From the NCBI GenBank assembly GCA_019750295.1, contig JAIEOS010000052.1, forward strand, positions 1 to 40,069: a stretch of DNA of 40,069 nt. The letters are read 5' to 3'. The notes under the pieces were generated by a model. That model was not told the DNA's origin. It saw only the letters and a program-made list of their open reading frames with translations, and ran no database searches. The stretch comes from Bdellovibrionales bacterium (GTDB lineage Bacteria > Bdellovibrionota > Bdellovibrionia > Bdellovibrionales > JAGQZY01). A program made the position numbers and the translations under genes. This document shows, piece by piece, positions 1 to 8,669 of the stretch (position 1 is the first letter of the stretch; every line of letters begins with the position of its first letter).

Positions 1-2868
1 GCCAAATTGGCCGCGAATGCGGTAACTACAGCAAAGATATTGGATGCTAACGTGACGACGGCTAAGATTGCTGATGCGAATATCACCATGGCGAAACTTG
101 CCGATGGATCGGTGACCTCTGCAAAGATTCTCGATGGAACTATAGCCACGGCGGATGTAGGAAATTCTCAAATTACAGATGCAAAAATAGCCACGATGTC
201 TATCAATAAGCTGACGAGTGCGGCGACTCAGTACTTGACCTACGCTCCAAATGGCACAGCTTGCTCTAATGGCGAAGTTTTAAAGAAGACAGTAAATGGT
301 TGGGAGTGCGGAGCGGATGTGAGTGGCGGAGCTCCGAGCGGCGCGGCAGGTGGCTCATTAGCTGGCACATATCCAAATCCAACACTGGCTGCGAGTGCGG
401 TGACGACCACCGAAATTCTTGATGGCACCATTGCAGCCATTGATATTGCATCAAATGCTGTAACGACAGTAAAAATTCTTGATGGCAACGTCACGACCGC
501 GAAAATTGCCGATGCGAATATCACCACGGCGAAACTTGCCGATGGATCGGTGACCTCTGCAAAGATTCTCGATGGAACTATAGCCACGGCGGATGTAGGA
601 AATTCTCAAATTACAGATGCAAAAATAGCCACGATGTCTATCAATAAGCTGACGAGTGCGGCGACTCAGTACTTGACCTACGCTCCAAATGGCACAGCTT
701 GCTCTAATGGCGAAGTTTTAAAGAAGACAGTAAATGGTTGGGAGTGCGGAGCGGATGTGAGTGGCGGAGCTCCGAGCGGCGCGGCAGGTGGCTCATTAGC
801 AGGCACATATCCAAATCCAACATTGGCCGCGAGTGCGGTGACGACCACCGAAATTCTCGATGGCACTATTGCAGCCATTGATATTGCATCAAATGCTGTA
901 ACGACAGTAAAAATTCTTGATGGAAATATCACAACAGCAAAAATTGCTGATGGTGCGGTGACTTCAGCGAAAATCCTCGATGGTGCAATTGCGACTGCGG
1001 ATATCGGAAACGCTCAAGTTACAGATGCGAAAATAGCTACGATGTCCGTCAATAAGCTGACGAGCGCGGCGACTCAATACTTCACCTACGCTCCAAATGG
1101 GGCAGCTTGCTCCAACGGTCAAGTGCTCAAGAAAACTGCGAATGGCTGGGAGTGTGGTACAGATGCGACAGGGACCGAGGCCGATACCTTAGCGACAGTA
1201 ACCGCTCGGGGCGCGACCACTTCGGCGCCCACGGTTTTTTCGGGAACCCTGAACGCGAATTCAAACGTCTACATTAACAATAACTCGCCGACCATCTACT
1301 TACAAGATACGGATCATCGATCGGGTATGATCCACATGAATTCGAACCAGTTTTATATTTTATCAGGATCTGGAACAAATTCTACGGGCTGGGCAACAAA
1401 TGGTTCGAGCTGGCCTCTCCAGATTGATTTAACTAACGATAACATTACGCTCGGGGGATCTACGAATGTCGCCGAGGGAACTCTCTCTGTGGGCGGAAAC
1501 GGTGTTTGGCACGCAGGTAACTTTAATCCAGCCTCTTATCAGACGGCGCTAGGTTATACGCCTGTCAATAAAGCGGGTGACTCGATGACGGGAAGCTTGT
1601 CGGTTGCAGGTACAACCACTTCGACGGGTGCGCTCTATGCGAACGGTGGAGTTGTTGTAGATGGGAATGTGGTGATTGATGACGGAGCCGGTTGGCACCG
1701 CACTTACGGAGCTACAGGTTGGTTCAACGGCACTTATAGTGGCGGTTGGTTTATGAATGATACAACGTGGATTCGAAGTTATGGCGGTAAGAGTGTTTTG
1801 TTAGATGCCGGCATTAACGTAACTGGTGTGAACGCTACCGATGGAGCTTATGCGATTCGCGGAACAACTTCCAATACAGGTGGCGGCGGAGTGATCGGTT
1901 ATAGTCAAAACTCTGCCGTTTACGGAATACTTGGTCATGCCAATGCTTACGCGTTTTACGGAGCAGGCGCGGGTTACCTTTCAGGGACTTTAAACGCTGG
2001 TGGTTTACAAGTGGGAGGAAATGCGGTCTGGCATGCTGGAAACTTTAACCCCTCCTCTTATCAAACGGCTCTGGGATACACGCCGCTTTCGAACACATCG
2101 ACATCGGGACAATCCATCGCTTACACGAGCGCTGGTGGCCCGCAAGTTCTCGGCAGTGGTGGCGGTGCTTCGATGTTGAGCTTTCATCGTCCGGGTTCTT
2201 ACGCTATCAATTTCGGGTTAGATACGGACAACCAACTTAAAGTGGGGGGGTGGTCTATGGGCGGTAATGCGTACACCCTCTTACACACAGGAAACTTCAA
2301 TCATGTTAATCCTAATTTTGACCAAGTTTATATGAATCGTCTCTATGGTCCCACAGGCGCGGGGAACTTTCATATCGACACGAGATCTTCAGGAGCAGTT
2401 TATATCGGTTGGTTTGGGGGCAACGGGAATACGGTTATAGGCAACGGAGCTGGTGGCCCAGGGACAATTCAGGCCGGAGCATTTTATTATGCTTCTGATC
2501 GAAGGCTTAAACAAAACATAAAGCTCATTGAAAATCCTCTTGATAAAATTTTAGCTCTTGAAGGCGTTTCGTTTGACTGGAGAACTGACCACAAACATGA
2601 CATTGGTTTTATAGCCCAGGATGTTCAAAAAGTTCTTCCGGATATGGTGCAAACTTTTACTGATGATAAAGGGAAAGAAACAAAAAGTGTGAAGTATGGA
2701 AATATTGTAGCGGTCGTCGTTGAGGCGATTAAAGAGATGTGGGCTAAAGTTACAAATCACGACGAAAGAATTGAAAAGCTCGAAAGCGAAAATAAAGAGC
2801 TTAAAGCTCGATTAGATCGCCTTGAGAAAATGATCGAGCAGCGCGCCCCGGCCTCAGCTAAAAAATAA
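1..2868 (+). CDS. Trimeric tail-fibre-like surface protein with C-terminal S74 chaperone domain (5' partial)
   Basis: The reading frame is open from base 1, so the N-terminus lies outside the window. About the first 390 residues are decapeptide-like stalk repeats (pattern VTTAKILDG, ITDAKIA) grouped into larger 146-residue units. The middle holds phage-fibre-type segments, with WHAGNFNP and YQTALGYTP occurring twice and LLHTGNFN once. The end is an S74 intramolecular chaperone domain starting at ASDRRLKQNI; its Ser and the Lys five residues later match the known self-cleavage dyad. GFIAQDV and VKYGNIVAVVVEAIKEM follow, then a terminal coiled coil. In this family the chaperone drives trimerisation of a fibre and is then released. 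Bdellovibrio is known to use chimeric trimeric fibres in prey recognition, so a prey- or surface-binding role is an inference. Confidence 0.85.
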   Translation, partial: AKLAANAVTTAKILDANVTTAKIADANITMAKLADGSVTSAKILDGTIATADVGNSQITDAKIATMSINKLTSAATQYLTYAPNGTACSNGEVLKKTVNGWECGADVSGGAPSGAAGGSLAGTYPNPTLAASAVTTTEILDGTIAAIDIASNAVTTVKILDGNVTTAKIADANITTAKLADGSVTSAKILDGTIATADVGNSQITDAKIATMSINKLTSAATQYLTYAPNGTACSNGEVLKKTVNGWECGADVSGGAPSGAAGGSLAGTYPNPTLAASAVTTTEILDGTIAAIDIASNAVTTVKILDGNITTAKIADGAVTSAKILDGAIATADIGNAQVTDAKIATMSVNKLTSAATQYFTYAPNGAACSNGQVLKKTANGWECGTDATGTEADTLATVTARGATTSAPTVFSGTLNANSNVYINNNSPTIYLQDTDHRSGMIHMNSNQFYILSGSGTNSTGWATNGSSWPLQIDLTNDNITLGGSTNVAEGTLSVGGNGVWHAGNFNPASYQTALGYTPVNKAGDSMTGSLSVAGTTTSTGALYANGGVVVDGNVVIDDGAGWHRTYGATGWFNGTYSGGWFMNDTTWIRSYGGKSVLLDAGINVTGVNATDGAYAIRGTTSNTGGGGVIGYSQNSAVYGILGHANAYAFYGAGAGYLSGTLNAGGLQVGGNAVWHAGNFNPSSYQTALGYTPLSNTSTSGQSIAYTSAGGPQVLGSGGGASMLSFHRPGSYAINFGLDTDNQLKVGGWSMGGNAYTLLHTGNFNHVNPNFDQVYMNRLYGPTGAGNFHIDTRSSGAVYIGWFGGNGNTVIGNGAGGPGTIQAGAFYYASDRRLKQNIKLIENPLDKILALEGVSFDWRTDHKHDIGFIAQDVQKVLPDMVQTFTDDKGKETKSVKYGNIVAVVVEAIKEMWAKVTNHDERIEKLESENKELKARLDRLEKMIEQRAPASAKK
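73..948 (+). repeat. Tandem 438-bp coding repeats in fibre gene
   Basis: Two in-frame units lie at 73-510 and 511-948. Bases 90-362 and 528-800 (273 bp) are identical, including synonymous sites; the flanks differ at scattered positions (for example 89/527 and 363/801). A third, more diverged unit follows at a spacing of 408 bp, shorter by 10 codons, which equals one decapeptide. This is the pattern of recent duplication or gene conversion that changes stalk length. Confidence 0.95.
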
Positions 2869-2914
2869 TTCTTTAAAATTTCGGGTCCCCACTATTTTTT
2901 TACAAATGATCCGC

Positions 2915-2920
2915 TATAAT
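2915..2920 (+). promoter_or_regulatory. Consensus -10 box for the Tat-exported gene, likely leaderless
   Basis: A perfect TATAAT ends 8 bases before the ATG at 2929. No Shine-Dalgarno sequence lies between them (the bases are AATAGATA). Transcription would start at or within about two bases of the start codon. No good -35 box is visible. Confidence 0.5.
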
Positions 2921-2928
2921 AATAGATA

Positions 2929-4047
2929 ATGAAGCTATCAAGACGTCACCTTTTAATGGGAAGTGTGGGAAGTGCCATCGGCGCCACAGCGATCTTTAAG
3001 CTTTTAGAGTCTGTGGCAAGAGAGACTGCAGCTGTTCACGGACGTTTTCTGGTCTCTGCGAATTCGCCGCGGGTGGAAGAAAGTTTTAATCCGATTCATG
3101 CTCAGTCGCGATATTTGCCACGCCTGCCGGGGTCCTTAAGTCTCTTTGATGTGTCCAGCAGTCGGGTGTCCTCTATCGATCTGGGGTGTTTTCCTCACTC
3201 CGTTGTTCAGTCCCCAATCGATCCTGATTTGGCCGTGGCCATTGAGCGCTGGAATTCAAGGGCGGTCTTTGTCGATTTAAAGACTCAGAGTTTGCGAGGT
3301 CACATTGATGCTCCCGAAGGTCATTACTTTTATGGCCACGGCGTTTTCAGTCATGATGGTCAAAAGATCTATATCTCTGGAGTGCGAAACAGTGATCGGT
3401 TGGGCTTTTTGTTTGAAGTGAATCCGCAAAATCTCATTGTCGAAAATCAGATTCCCACCGGGGGATATTCTCCGCATGATTGCCTGTGGCTGGATCATCA
3501 GAGTATTATTGTCGCCAACTCTGGTCACTCCGGGCAAAAGCCGGTCATTACTGTAGTCGACAGCCGTGGAATGACTGCCCCGAAGGTTTATACCCATGAT
3601 CGCCTCGAAGCGACGCATTTGATTCGACTCGGTGAGGGTCCGATCATCTGCGCCTCCGGTTTTAATGGAGGAGTTTATCCATGTCTCTACGAATTTAATC
3701 CTCAATCGCGACAGATATCCTCGCTCGGTGCAGAGCTGGCTCCGTTGATTCAGCACCTGAAGGGGGAAGCCCTAAGCCTGGCCGCATTCGACTCTCAGTC
3801 GCTCTTTTCAACGGTGAGTTTTTCACCTTATCTTTTGGAGTGGAATCTTAAGAAAAACTCGATTCAGGTTCATAAAACAGACGTGATTTTTTATAATCTC
3901 TCGGCGGAATCTCCCGGTCGTCTTCTCGGTGGAGAAAAGGCCACCGGTGATCTGTATCGTATCGAGAAAACTCAGGACGGAAAAATAAAGACCCATCTCA
4001 TTCAGTCCCGATTTGCAAATGCCAGTCACAGTCGAATTTTTATTTAG
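2929..4047 (+). CDS. Tat-exported DUF1513 beta-propeller protein
   Basis: This 372-residue protein begins with a twin-arginine signal (LSRRHLLMG, then a hydrophobic stretch). It should be exported folded to the periplasm. The rest resembles DUF1513 propeller proteins, with the family-type segments GHGVFSHDGQKIYISG and, further on, SPHDCLWL followed by IIVANSG. DUF1513 proteins are often found with periplasmic iron-uptake genes in other bacteria, but no such gene is adjacent here. The stop codon lies 6 bp from the stop of the convergent propeller-membrane fusion at 4054, so two propeller proteins end face to face. Substrate and role are unknown. Confidence 0.8.
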   Translation: MKLSRRHLLMGSVGSAIGATAIFKLLESVARETAAVHGRFLVSANSPRVEESFNPIHAQSRYLPRLPGSLSLFDVSSSRVSSIDLGCFPHSVVQSPIDPDLAVAIERWNSRAVFVDLKTQSLRGHIDAPEGHYFYGHGVFSHDGQKIYISGVRNSDRLGFLFEVNPQNLIVENQIPTGGYSPHDCLWLDHQSIIVANSGHSGQKPVITVVDSRGMTAPKVYTHDRLEATHLIRLGEGPIICASGFNGGVYPCLYEFNPQSRQISSLGAELAPLIQHLKGEALSLAAFDSQSLFSTVSFSPYLLEWNLKKNSIQVHKTDVIFYNLSAESPGRLLGGEKATGDLYRIEKTQDGKIKTHLIQSRFANASHSRIFI

Positions 4048-4053
4048 TCCTGA

Positions 4054-6354
4054 TTAGTTTTGCGGTACAGGTAGGAGCTGCACCGAGGCCGGAAATTCTG
4101 GAGAAACCAGCATATGCTGGGATCCCAGGGCGGGCTCATTGGTCATTTTTCCACCCACGGGCTCCGACGCCATGATCTTTCTTTGATCATCAAAAAGACA
4201 AAGGGAATCGAAACGGCAAGGGACAAGGATTCGAAATCCTTTTTTATTTCGAAAAGCAATGGCGCTGGCTTTATGTCCCTTCTCCCCAAGTGGTAACGAC
4301 TGCAGTAGTGTCATTTTGTCGATGTGAATCCAATTTAGATTTCCGTCGGTGGATCCCAAGAGGATTTCTCTGCGGTGAGGTATGATCAGCGGTGAGCTCA
4401 TGATCATGGCGCCCAAATGCACAACTCCACGCATTTTCCCGTCAGTGATATCGAATTTAAATAGATTCTCGCTCCAAGATCCCACGAAAACATGTTTTTC
4501 AAAGATCAAGGGTGAGGTTTTGATTTCAGCACCTAATTTTTTCTGCCAAATCAATCTCCCATTGTCGGTCCGAAGCGCTGTTAACGTTCCCTGATTGCTA
4601 CCATAGATGATGATGGCTTTGTCCTCACTGATCGCAGGAGTTGAATGACTTTGCTGTTGGTGAAGGGGACCCTTCCAGAGTTGGGAGCCATCATCAGCAT
4701 TAAGTTTAACAACAAACCCATTGGCAGGATTTTCCGTTTCGACATTGACGTAGATCGAGGAGTCGACCACTTTGGGAGTGGCACCAATAGCATCCCCGAG
4801 CTGAACCCACCACGAGATATGACCTGTTTGTCGATGGATCTTATAGAGTCTACCGCTGTATGTTCCGATAAAAATAAATCCTTTGTAAATTGCAGGTGAA
4901 GAATGAATACCCCGAGGGGAATCGAATTTTAAACTCCATCTTAAGTGACCGGTGGGATCGATGGCATTAAACACACCACTGTCTCCCGCAACGTAAAAGC
5001 CGAGGTCATCCGCCACGGGCGAAGACTTTGCCGCGTTGTGGATTCCAATATTGACCTTCATGGATAGGGGAATCACGGTGGGAGAGGATTTTTCTGAGAA
5101 ACTTATTTTTAACAATCCTGTGTTTTGTAAATCTCCGCGAAAACTCGATGAGTCCCCGGCGGGTGAAGTATCGAAAGACTCTGTAGATTTAAACACATAT
5201 TTCGTCGATGTCTGAGGTACAACAAAAGAGTTTCGACCCCAGACGGAGTATTTAAAAGCCTGTTGGCAGGCTTCCGTCATCCAAAAGACCGGTTGATATT
5301 CAGATTGCGAGGGTCTTCGCGTGAGCAGTCCAAACAACGCTTTTTGCGACGGATTCTTTGAGCAGAAGTCTTGAATTTGCGAAACAAAGTAGGCGGGATC
5401 GCAGGTCACCCGAACGGCTCGGTGATTCTGCGCCAAATCCACTTCCTGCCACGAATTCTCACCCTCTTGATAGATGAGCGGTGCGACGCAATGGGGTTTA
5501 ATATCGATCATGTTCAGTGCAGTAAGGCGCCCCTCTCCGGTGATCGCCGTGTCGCCCGCCGAGAGATATGGATTGAGTTGTGATATTAAAAAAATGGAGA
5601 CAAGGATTCCAAAACGGAAATTCAAAAAATCTTTGATGTGGATATCGGTCCACTTTTCATAAATCAAACCGAGAGGAATAAACGTCAGCAAAAGGAGCAT
5701 GATCGTCGGGTAGTAGAGTTGTATATAAAAGGTGGAGCAGAGATGAAAAACCACAAGGATTGCGAAGACCCCTAGCGCCACTTTTCGCGAGGGCAGCAGT
5801 AAGCCCCAGATTAAACCAATTTCCAGAATAATGACGCCAATCAACAGTGCACTCCGCACCTCCTCGGAAATGGGTAAGCCCGGTCCAAACAAACTTAAGC
5901 CTGAGACCCAGTCTTTGTTGAGCTTGAGAAGTCCGGCAAAAAAATAAAAAAGACAGAAAAAAAGTCGCAAGTGATGAATTGTGTAAGGAATCACGAGAAA
6001 TAAAACGGTGGTCCAGTGTTGCATGAGATGAAAATTTCCCATGAGTCTATAGTCCGAAAAATAAACGCCGAGCTTTAAGAAAAGAGAAGCCCAAAGCAGA
6101 ATGGAACTGTACTTCTTCTCGGTGAGAAAAGCCAAAGAGGAAGCCGCGCTCACCAAAAGAAGTAGCCAGGCAGTGCTCATCGCAAGAAACGGACTGAGGT
6201 TAAAAGTATTGATGATAGGTATAGGCCACGGGGTGGATTTTAAGAGGAGAAACGGAGAATGAGCGCTATACAAACCGATTTCTAAAAAGTAAATCGCACT
6301 CGCCACAAAAGAAAGACTTAAGAAAACGCCGTAATTTTTGCGAAATGGGGTCAC
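4054..6354 (-). CDS. HTTM/gamma-carboxylase-like membrane domain fused to a PQQ-type beta-propeller
   Basis: This 766-residue protein has two parts. Residues about 1-260 carry many hydrophobic helices and a segment (FAGLLKLNKDWVSG) like the core of HTTM / vitamin K-dependent carboxylase-like membrane domains. A soluble middle part follows. From about residue 400 it is a repeat-built propeller with PQQ-type blades (for example GTYSGRLYKIHRQTGHISWW, then similar LTALRTDNGRLIWQKKLG). The start is GTG inside GTGA, overlapping the stop of the upstream gene by 3 bases, so translation is coupled. It is the last gene of a four-gene unit running from 8542. Whether the propeller binds PQQ cannot be told from the sequence, and such repeats are often only structural. 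The exact function is unknown. Confidence 0.7.
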   Translation of the reverse strand: MTPFRKNYGVFLSLSFVASAIYFLEIGLYSAHSPFLLLKSTPWPIPIINTFNLSPFLAMSTAWLLLLVSAASSLAFLTEKKYSSILLWASLFLKLGVYFSDYRLMGNFHLMQHWTTVLFLVIPYTIHHLRLFFCLFYFFAGLLKLNKDWVSGLSLFGPGLPISEEVRSALLIGVIILEIGLIWGLLLPSRKVALGVFAILVVFHLCSTFYIQLYYPTIMLLLLTFIPLGLIYEKWTDIHIKDFLNFRFGILVSIFLISQLNPYLSAGDTAITGEGRLTALNMIDIKPHCVAPLIYQEGENSWQEVDLAQNHRAVRVTCDPAYFVSQIQDFCSKNPSQKALFGLLTRRPSQSEYQPVFWMTEACQQAFKYSVWGRNSFVVPQTSTKYVFKSTESFDTSPAGDSSSFRGDLQNTGLLKISFSEKSSPTVIPLSMKVNIGIHNAAKSSPVADDLGFYVAGDSGVFNAIDPTGHLRWSLKFDSPRGIHSSPAIYKGFIFIGTYSGRLYKIHRQTGHISWWVQLGDAIGATPKVVDSSIYVNVETENPANGFVVKLNADDGSQLWKGPLHQQQSHSTPAISEDKAIIIYGSNQGTLTALRTDNGRLIWQKKLGAEIKTSPLIFEKHVFVGSWSENLFKFDITDGKMRGVVHLGAMIMSSPLIIPHRREILLGSTDGNLNWIHIDKMTLLQSLPLGEKGHKASAIAFRNKKGFRILVPCRFDSLCLFDDQRKIMASEPVGGKMTNEPALGSQHMLVSPEFPASVQLLPVPQN

Positions 6355-6791
6355 GGAAATACCTCATTTCCTTGGGCTTTGAGCTTCTTTTGAGCCTCTT
6401 CATTGATGGAGGTTTCGATAAATCGGCAGGAGATCAGCTGGACATGGGTGAAGAATTCGGCGGGGAGCGAAACTCGCTTAAACGTGGTGTGGATAAAAAC
6501 GGCATTGAGAAACTGGCTTTCGCTGAAGTCGACGTCTTCAAAAACGGTGTCTTGGATCCGCGCGGATCGAAAATCAGATTTAGAAAAATTCACTTTTTTA
6601 TAGTAGGAGCGATCTATCCGAGCGGCTTTAAGGCTCGAGCCTTTGAGATTGGAATTGATATAATGCTGGTGATGAGATGAGAGGCCTGGGAGTTCCAAAG
6701 GAATATCTACGGAAAGTTGGGAGGGTTCCGGGTTGAGCATAAAGAACCCAAAGAGAGTGGCTCCTCGAAGTGTTCTACTCAGTTTCTCCAA
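6351..6791 (-). CDS. Pentapeptide-repeat-like small protein
   Basis: The C-terminal two thirds show a five-residue rhythm (SSLKAARIDRS, NFSKSDFRSARI, VFEDVDFSESQF, TFKRVSL) typical of right-handed pentapeptide helices. The frame is open much further upstream (to 7157), but that part overlaps the solute-binding-like gene and has no protein-like character. The chosen TTG start at 6791 overlaps the upstream gene by 17 bases; an ATG at 6740 is the alternative. Neither has a good ribosome site, so the start is uncertain. The stop TGA overlaps the GTG start of the HTTM-propeller gene. Its role is unknown; the coupling suggests it works with that protein. Confidence 0.6.
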   Translation of the reverse strand: MEKLSRTLRGATLFGFFMLNPEPSQLSVDIPLELPGLSSHHQHYINSNLKGSSLKAARIDRSYYKKVNFSKSDFRSARIQDTVFEDVDFSESQFLNAVFIHTTFKRVSLPAEFFTHVQLISCRFIETSINEEAQKKLKAQGNEVFP

Positions 6792-8247
6792 TAGAAGCTC
6801 GCAACACGTAGGAATTAGAGATGCCCGGCGAGGAGGGGAGGTCATCTGTGCCATAGATGTGCGTGCGAGCCCGCCCCACTTTTTGGAGGCAGAGATCGGC
6901 TTTGAGTAGTTTTTCAAAAGCTTCCGAAGTTTCAAAGTTTTTTTCATCCCCACATTGACTGCTCGATCCCCAGTGAATTCCACGTCCTGAACAATAGAGA
7001 GACTTTCTGAGAATCGGAGAGCTATCTCCATAATCGTACTTTCTCGTGATAAAGACATTAGCTTTTTGATCTTGAAGCAGTGCGGATGAGGTTTTTTCTG
7101 TAATTCGGTGAGCTCGCCTGTCGATGGTGACCTGGCGACCGATATCTTTTTGTACATTGCTCAAAGTTGTTTTGAGCTCTTCGTAATCAATGCCTTGAAA
7201 GCTCGTTTCCGCAACGGCATTTAAATCCGAGGGGAAGGGATTCTTGATCTTCGTCTTGGGAAGCTGAAGGGGGTTAAAAATAATCGTAGAGCTTATTTTC
7301 CGAGTGCTCAGATCTTTATGTAACGCCTGCCAAAAAGCCACACGGTTTTCGTAGACGTCAAATGGAGGCTCCTTGCAGTTTAAACTAAAGTAGATATGAG
7401 TTCCGTTGGTGATCGTTTTTAGTTTGAAATGAGAGGGAAGTTGCTGAGAATTATTCAGATAAATCAAAGCCTGCGATGGGTCGACGATGTCTTTAAATTT
7501 TTGTGAATCAAGACGTTTAATGACAATGTCGCTAAACTTCTGACGGGTTACGATTTTTTCATTTTTCTTGAGTCGGATCTCTTGAGATGTAAATTTTTGA
7601 ATGAGCCACGGCGAAATCGTGTCATAGCTTTTGGGATCTTTCCAGTGACCATCTTGGTAATTTCCTGGGGATCGAAAGGATAAGCGATTTTTTTCGAGAC
7701 TGGTTAAAAAATCAGGGCGAGGGGACGAGAAGTTAAAGACCACTTCAAACTCTCCGACGGCCAGGAGACCTTTCGAAGGTTGCCCTTTTAAAAAGGCCTC
7801 GGGTTCCAACATATTGTAAAATTCGGTGTCCTCGAGACGATGATCGGGCAGAGACAGGCAATGTTGGCGTAAGCCTTCGATGTAGTTTTTCGCATTGAGC
7901 TCGTAACCCTGCGGAGATTTAAATCCCTTTTGGAACTTTACGGTGAACGATTTAAAATCAGGAGTATGGGTGACGGATTCGGAAAGTGTAGGAATGGATT
8001 TGATCCGCTGATGGCTAACAGTCAGGGAGAATAAAGACGTCAGGTAGGAATCCGCCGGAACAATCAAGTGGGGATCTAGAGTGGGCAAAAAGTAATCTTC
8101 GACGTAGATGGTGAGAGTCTTTTGGTTTTTTTCTGAGCGAGAGAGTGCAAAAACAATCAGACCCACAAGAACCACGGCCGTGATCGGTAACCCCGCAGCC
8201 CATAGAATTTTACTTTTTGATATCTTAGTCACCCCCGTCACCACCAT
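6775..8247 (-). CDS. Membrane-anchored solute-binding (family 5, peptide type)-like protein
   Basis: This product of about 490 residues has an N-terminal hydrophobic segment at about 14-35 with no lipobox, then a body resembling SBP_bac_5 oligopeptide-binding proteins. Family-like pieces are LTIYVEDYFLPTLDPH near the start, FTVKFQKGFKSPQG, and the motif SLNCKEPPFD before a run like VAFWQALHKDL. No ABC permease or ATPase is nearby, so classical transport is doubtful. The open frame extends to 8472, but that part lies inside the small upstream gene. The ATG at 8247 follows GGTGG and overlaps the previous gene by 23 bases; a GTG at 8232 is the alternative. Confidence 0.65.
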   Translation of the reverse strand: MVVTGVTKISKSKILWAAGLPITAVVLVGLIVFALSRSEKNQKTLTIYVEDYFLPTLDPHLIVPADSYLTSLFSLTVSHQRIKSIPTLSESVTHTPDFKSFTVKFQKGFKSPQGYELNAKNYIEGLRQHCLSLPDHRLEDTEFYNMLEPEAFLKGQPSKGLLAVGEFEVVFNFSSPRPDFLTSLEKNRLSFRSPGNYQDGHWKDPKSYDTISPWLIQKFTSQEIRLKKNEKIVTRQKFSDIVIKRLDSQKFKDIVDPSQALIYLNNSQQLPSHFKLKTITNGTHIYFSLNCKEPPFDVYENRVAFWQALHKDLSTRKISSTIIFNPLQLPKTKIKNPFPSDLNAVAETSFQGIDYEELKTTLSNVQKDIGRQVTIDRRAHRITEKTSSALLQDQKANVFITRKYDYGDSSPILRKSLYCSGRGIHWGSSSQCGDEKNFETSEAFEKLLKADLCLQKVGRARTHIYGTDDLPSSPGISNSYVLRASIGETE

Positions 8248-8542
8248 CGGCACCACCCATTCCCATACCCATTCCATAACAGGTCTCGTAGGCTTGAGGG
8301 GTCCGATTGAGGCAAGCGGGAGCACTCGCTTTGACCGAGTTCCACTCGGCGATGCTATTTGTAGGAACAAACATAGTACTGGTCGAACACGTATTGACGA
8401 CATAATAACACTCGCCAAACTCAGGGACATAAAATCCCGCGTAGTAGGCCGCATTGTAATATTGAGCCGCAATTCCTCGAATCACATACAAACAGGTGAA
8501 TATAAATCCAAAAAGAATTAGTGGCAGCAGACGTTTACTCAT
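8225..8542 (-). CDS. Small secreted Cys-containing protein with Gly/Asp-rich tail
   Basis: This 105-residue protein has a signal peptide or anchor (SKRLLPLILFGFIFTCLYV), a tyrosine-rich segment (AAQYYNAAYYAGFYV), four cysteines after it, and a tail of Met/Gly then Gly/Asp (GMGMGMGGADGGDGGD). It is the first gene of the minus-strand unit and overlaps the start of the solute-binding-like gene. No family was recognised. The tail and position leave open that it is a modified or displayed small protein handled by the downstream membrane proteins, but nothing in the sequence proves this. Confidence 0.65.
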   Translation of the reverse strand: MSKRLLPLILFGFIFTCLYVIRGIAAQYYNAAYYAGFYVPEFGECYYVVNTCSTSTMFVPTNSIAEWNSVKASAPACLNRTPQAYETCYGMGMGMGGADGGDGGD

Positions 8543-8669
8543 ATCTCTATCTTATCAAAAACCCTAAATCCTTCAAACACCTTATACAGGGTTGTATCAA
8601 TTCACGAGAGAGGGAAGCTTCTAAAGATTGGACGAAGGTCGAGTTTGATAGGTGTGTCTCAATGGGACA

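Noticed and set aside
240-932. Open frames on the minus strand within the fibre repeats
   Set aside because: They repeat with the same period as the plus-strand units and have low-complexity residues; they are shadows of the repeated coding sequence.
6792-7157. Long N-terminal extension of the pentapeptide-like protein
   Set aside because: It overlaps the solute-binding-like gene fully, shows no protein-like pattern, and the pentapeptide pattern starts only after it.
8248-8472. N-terminal extension of the solute-binding-like protein
   Set aside because: It lies inside the small secreted gene in another frame and lacks a signal or domain; the later ATG has a better ribosome site.
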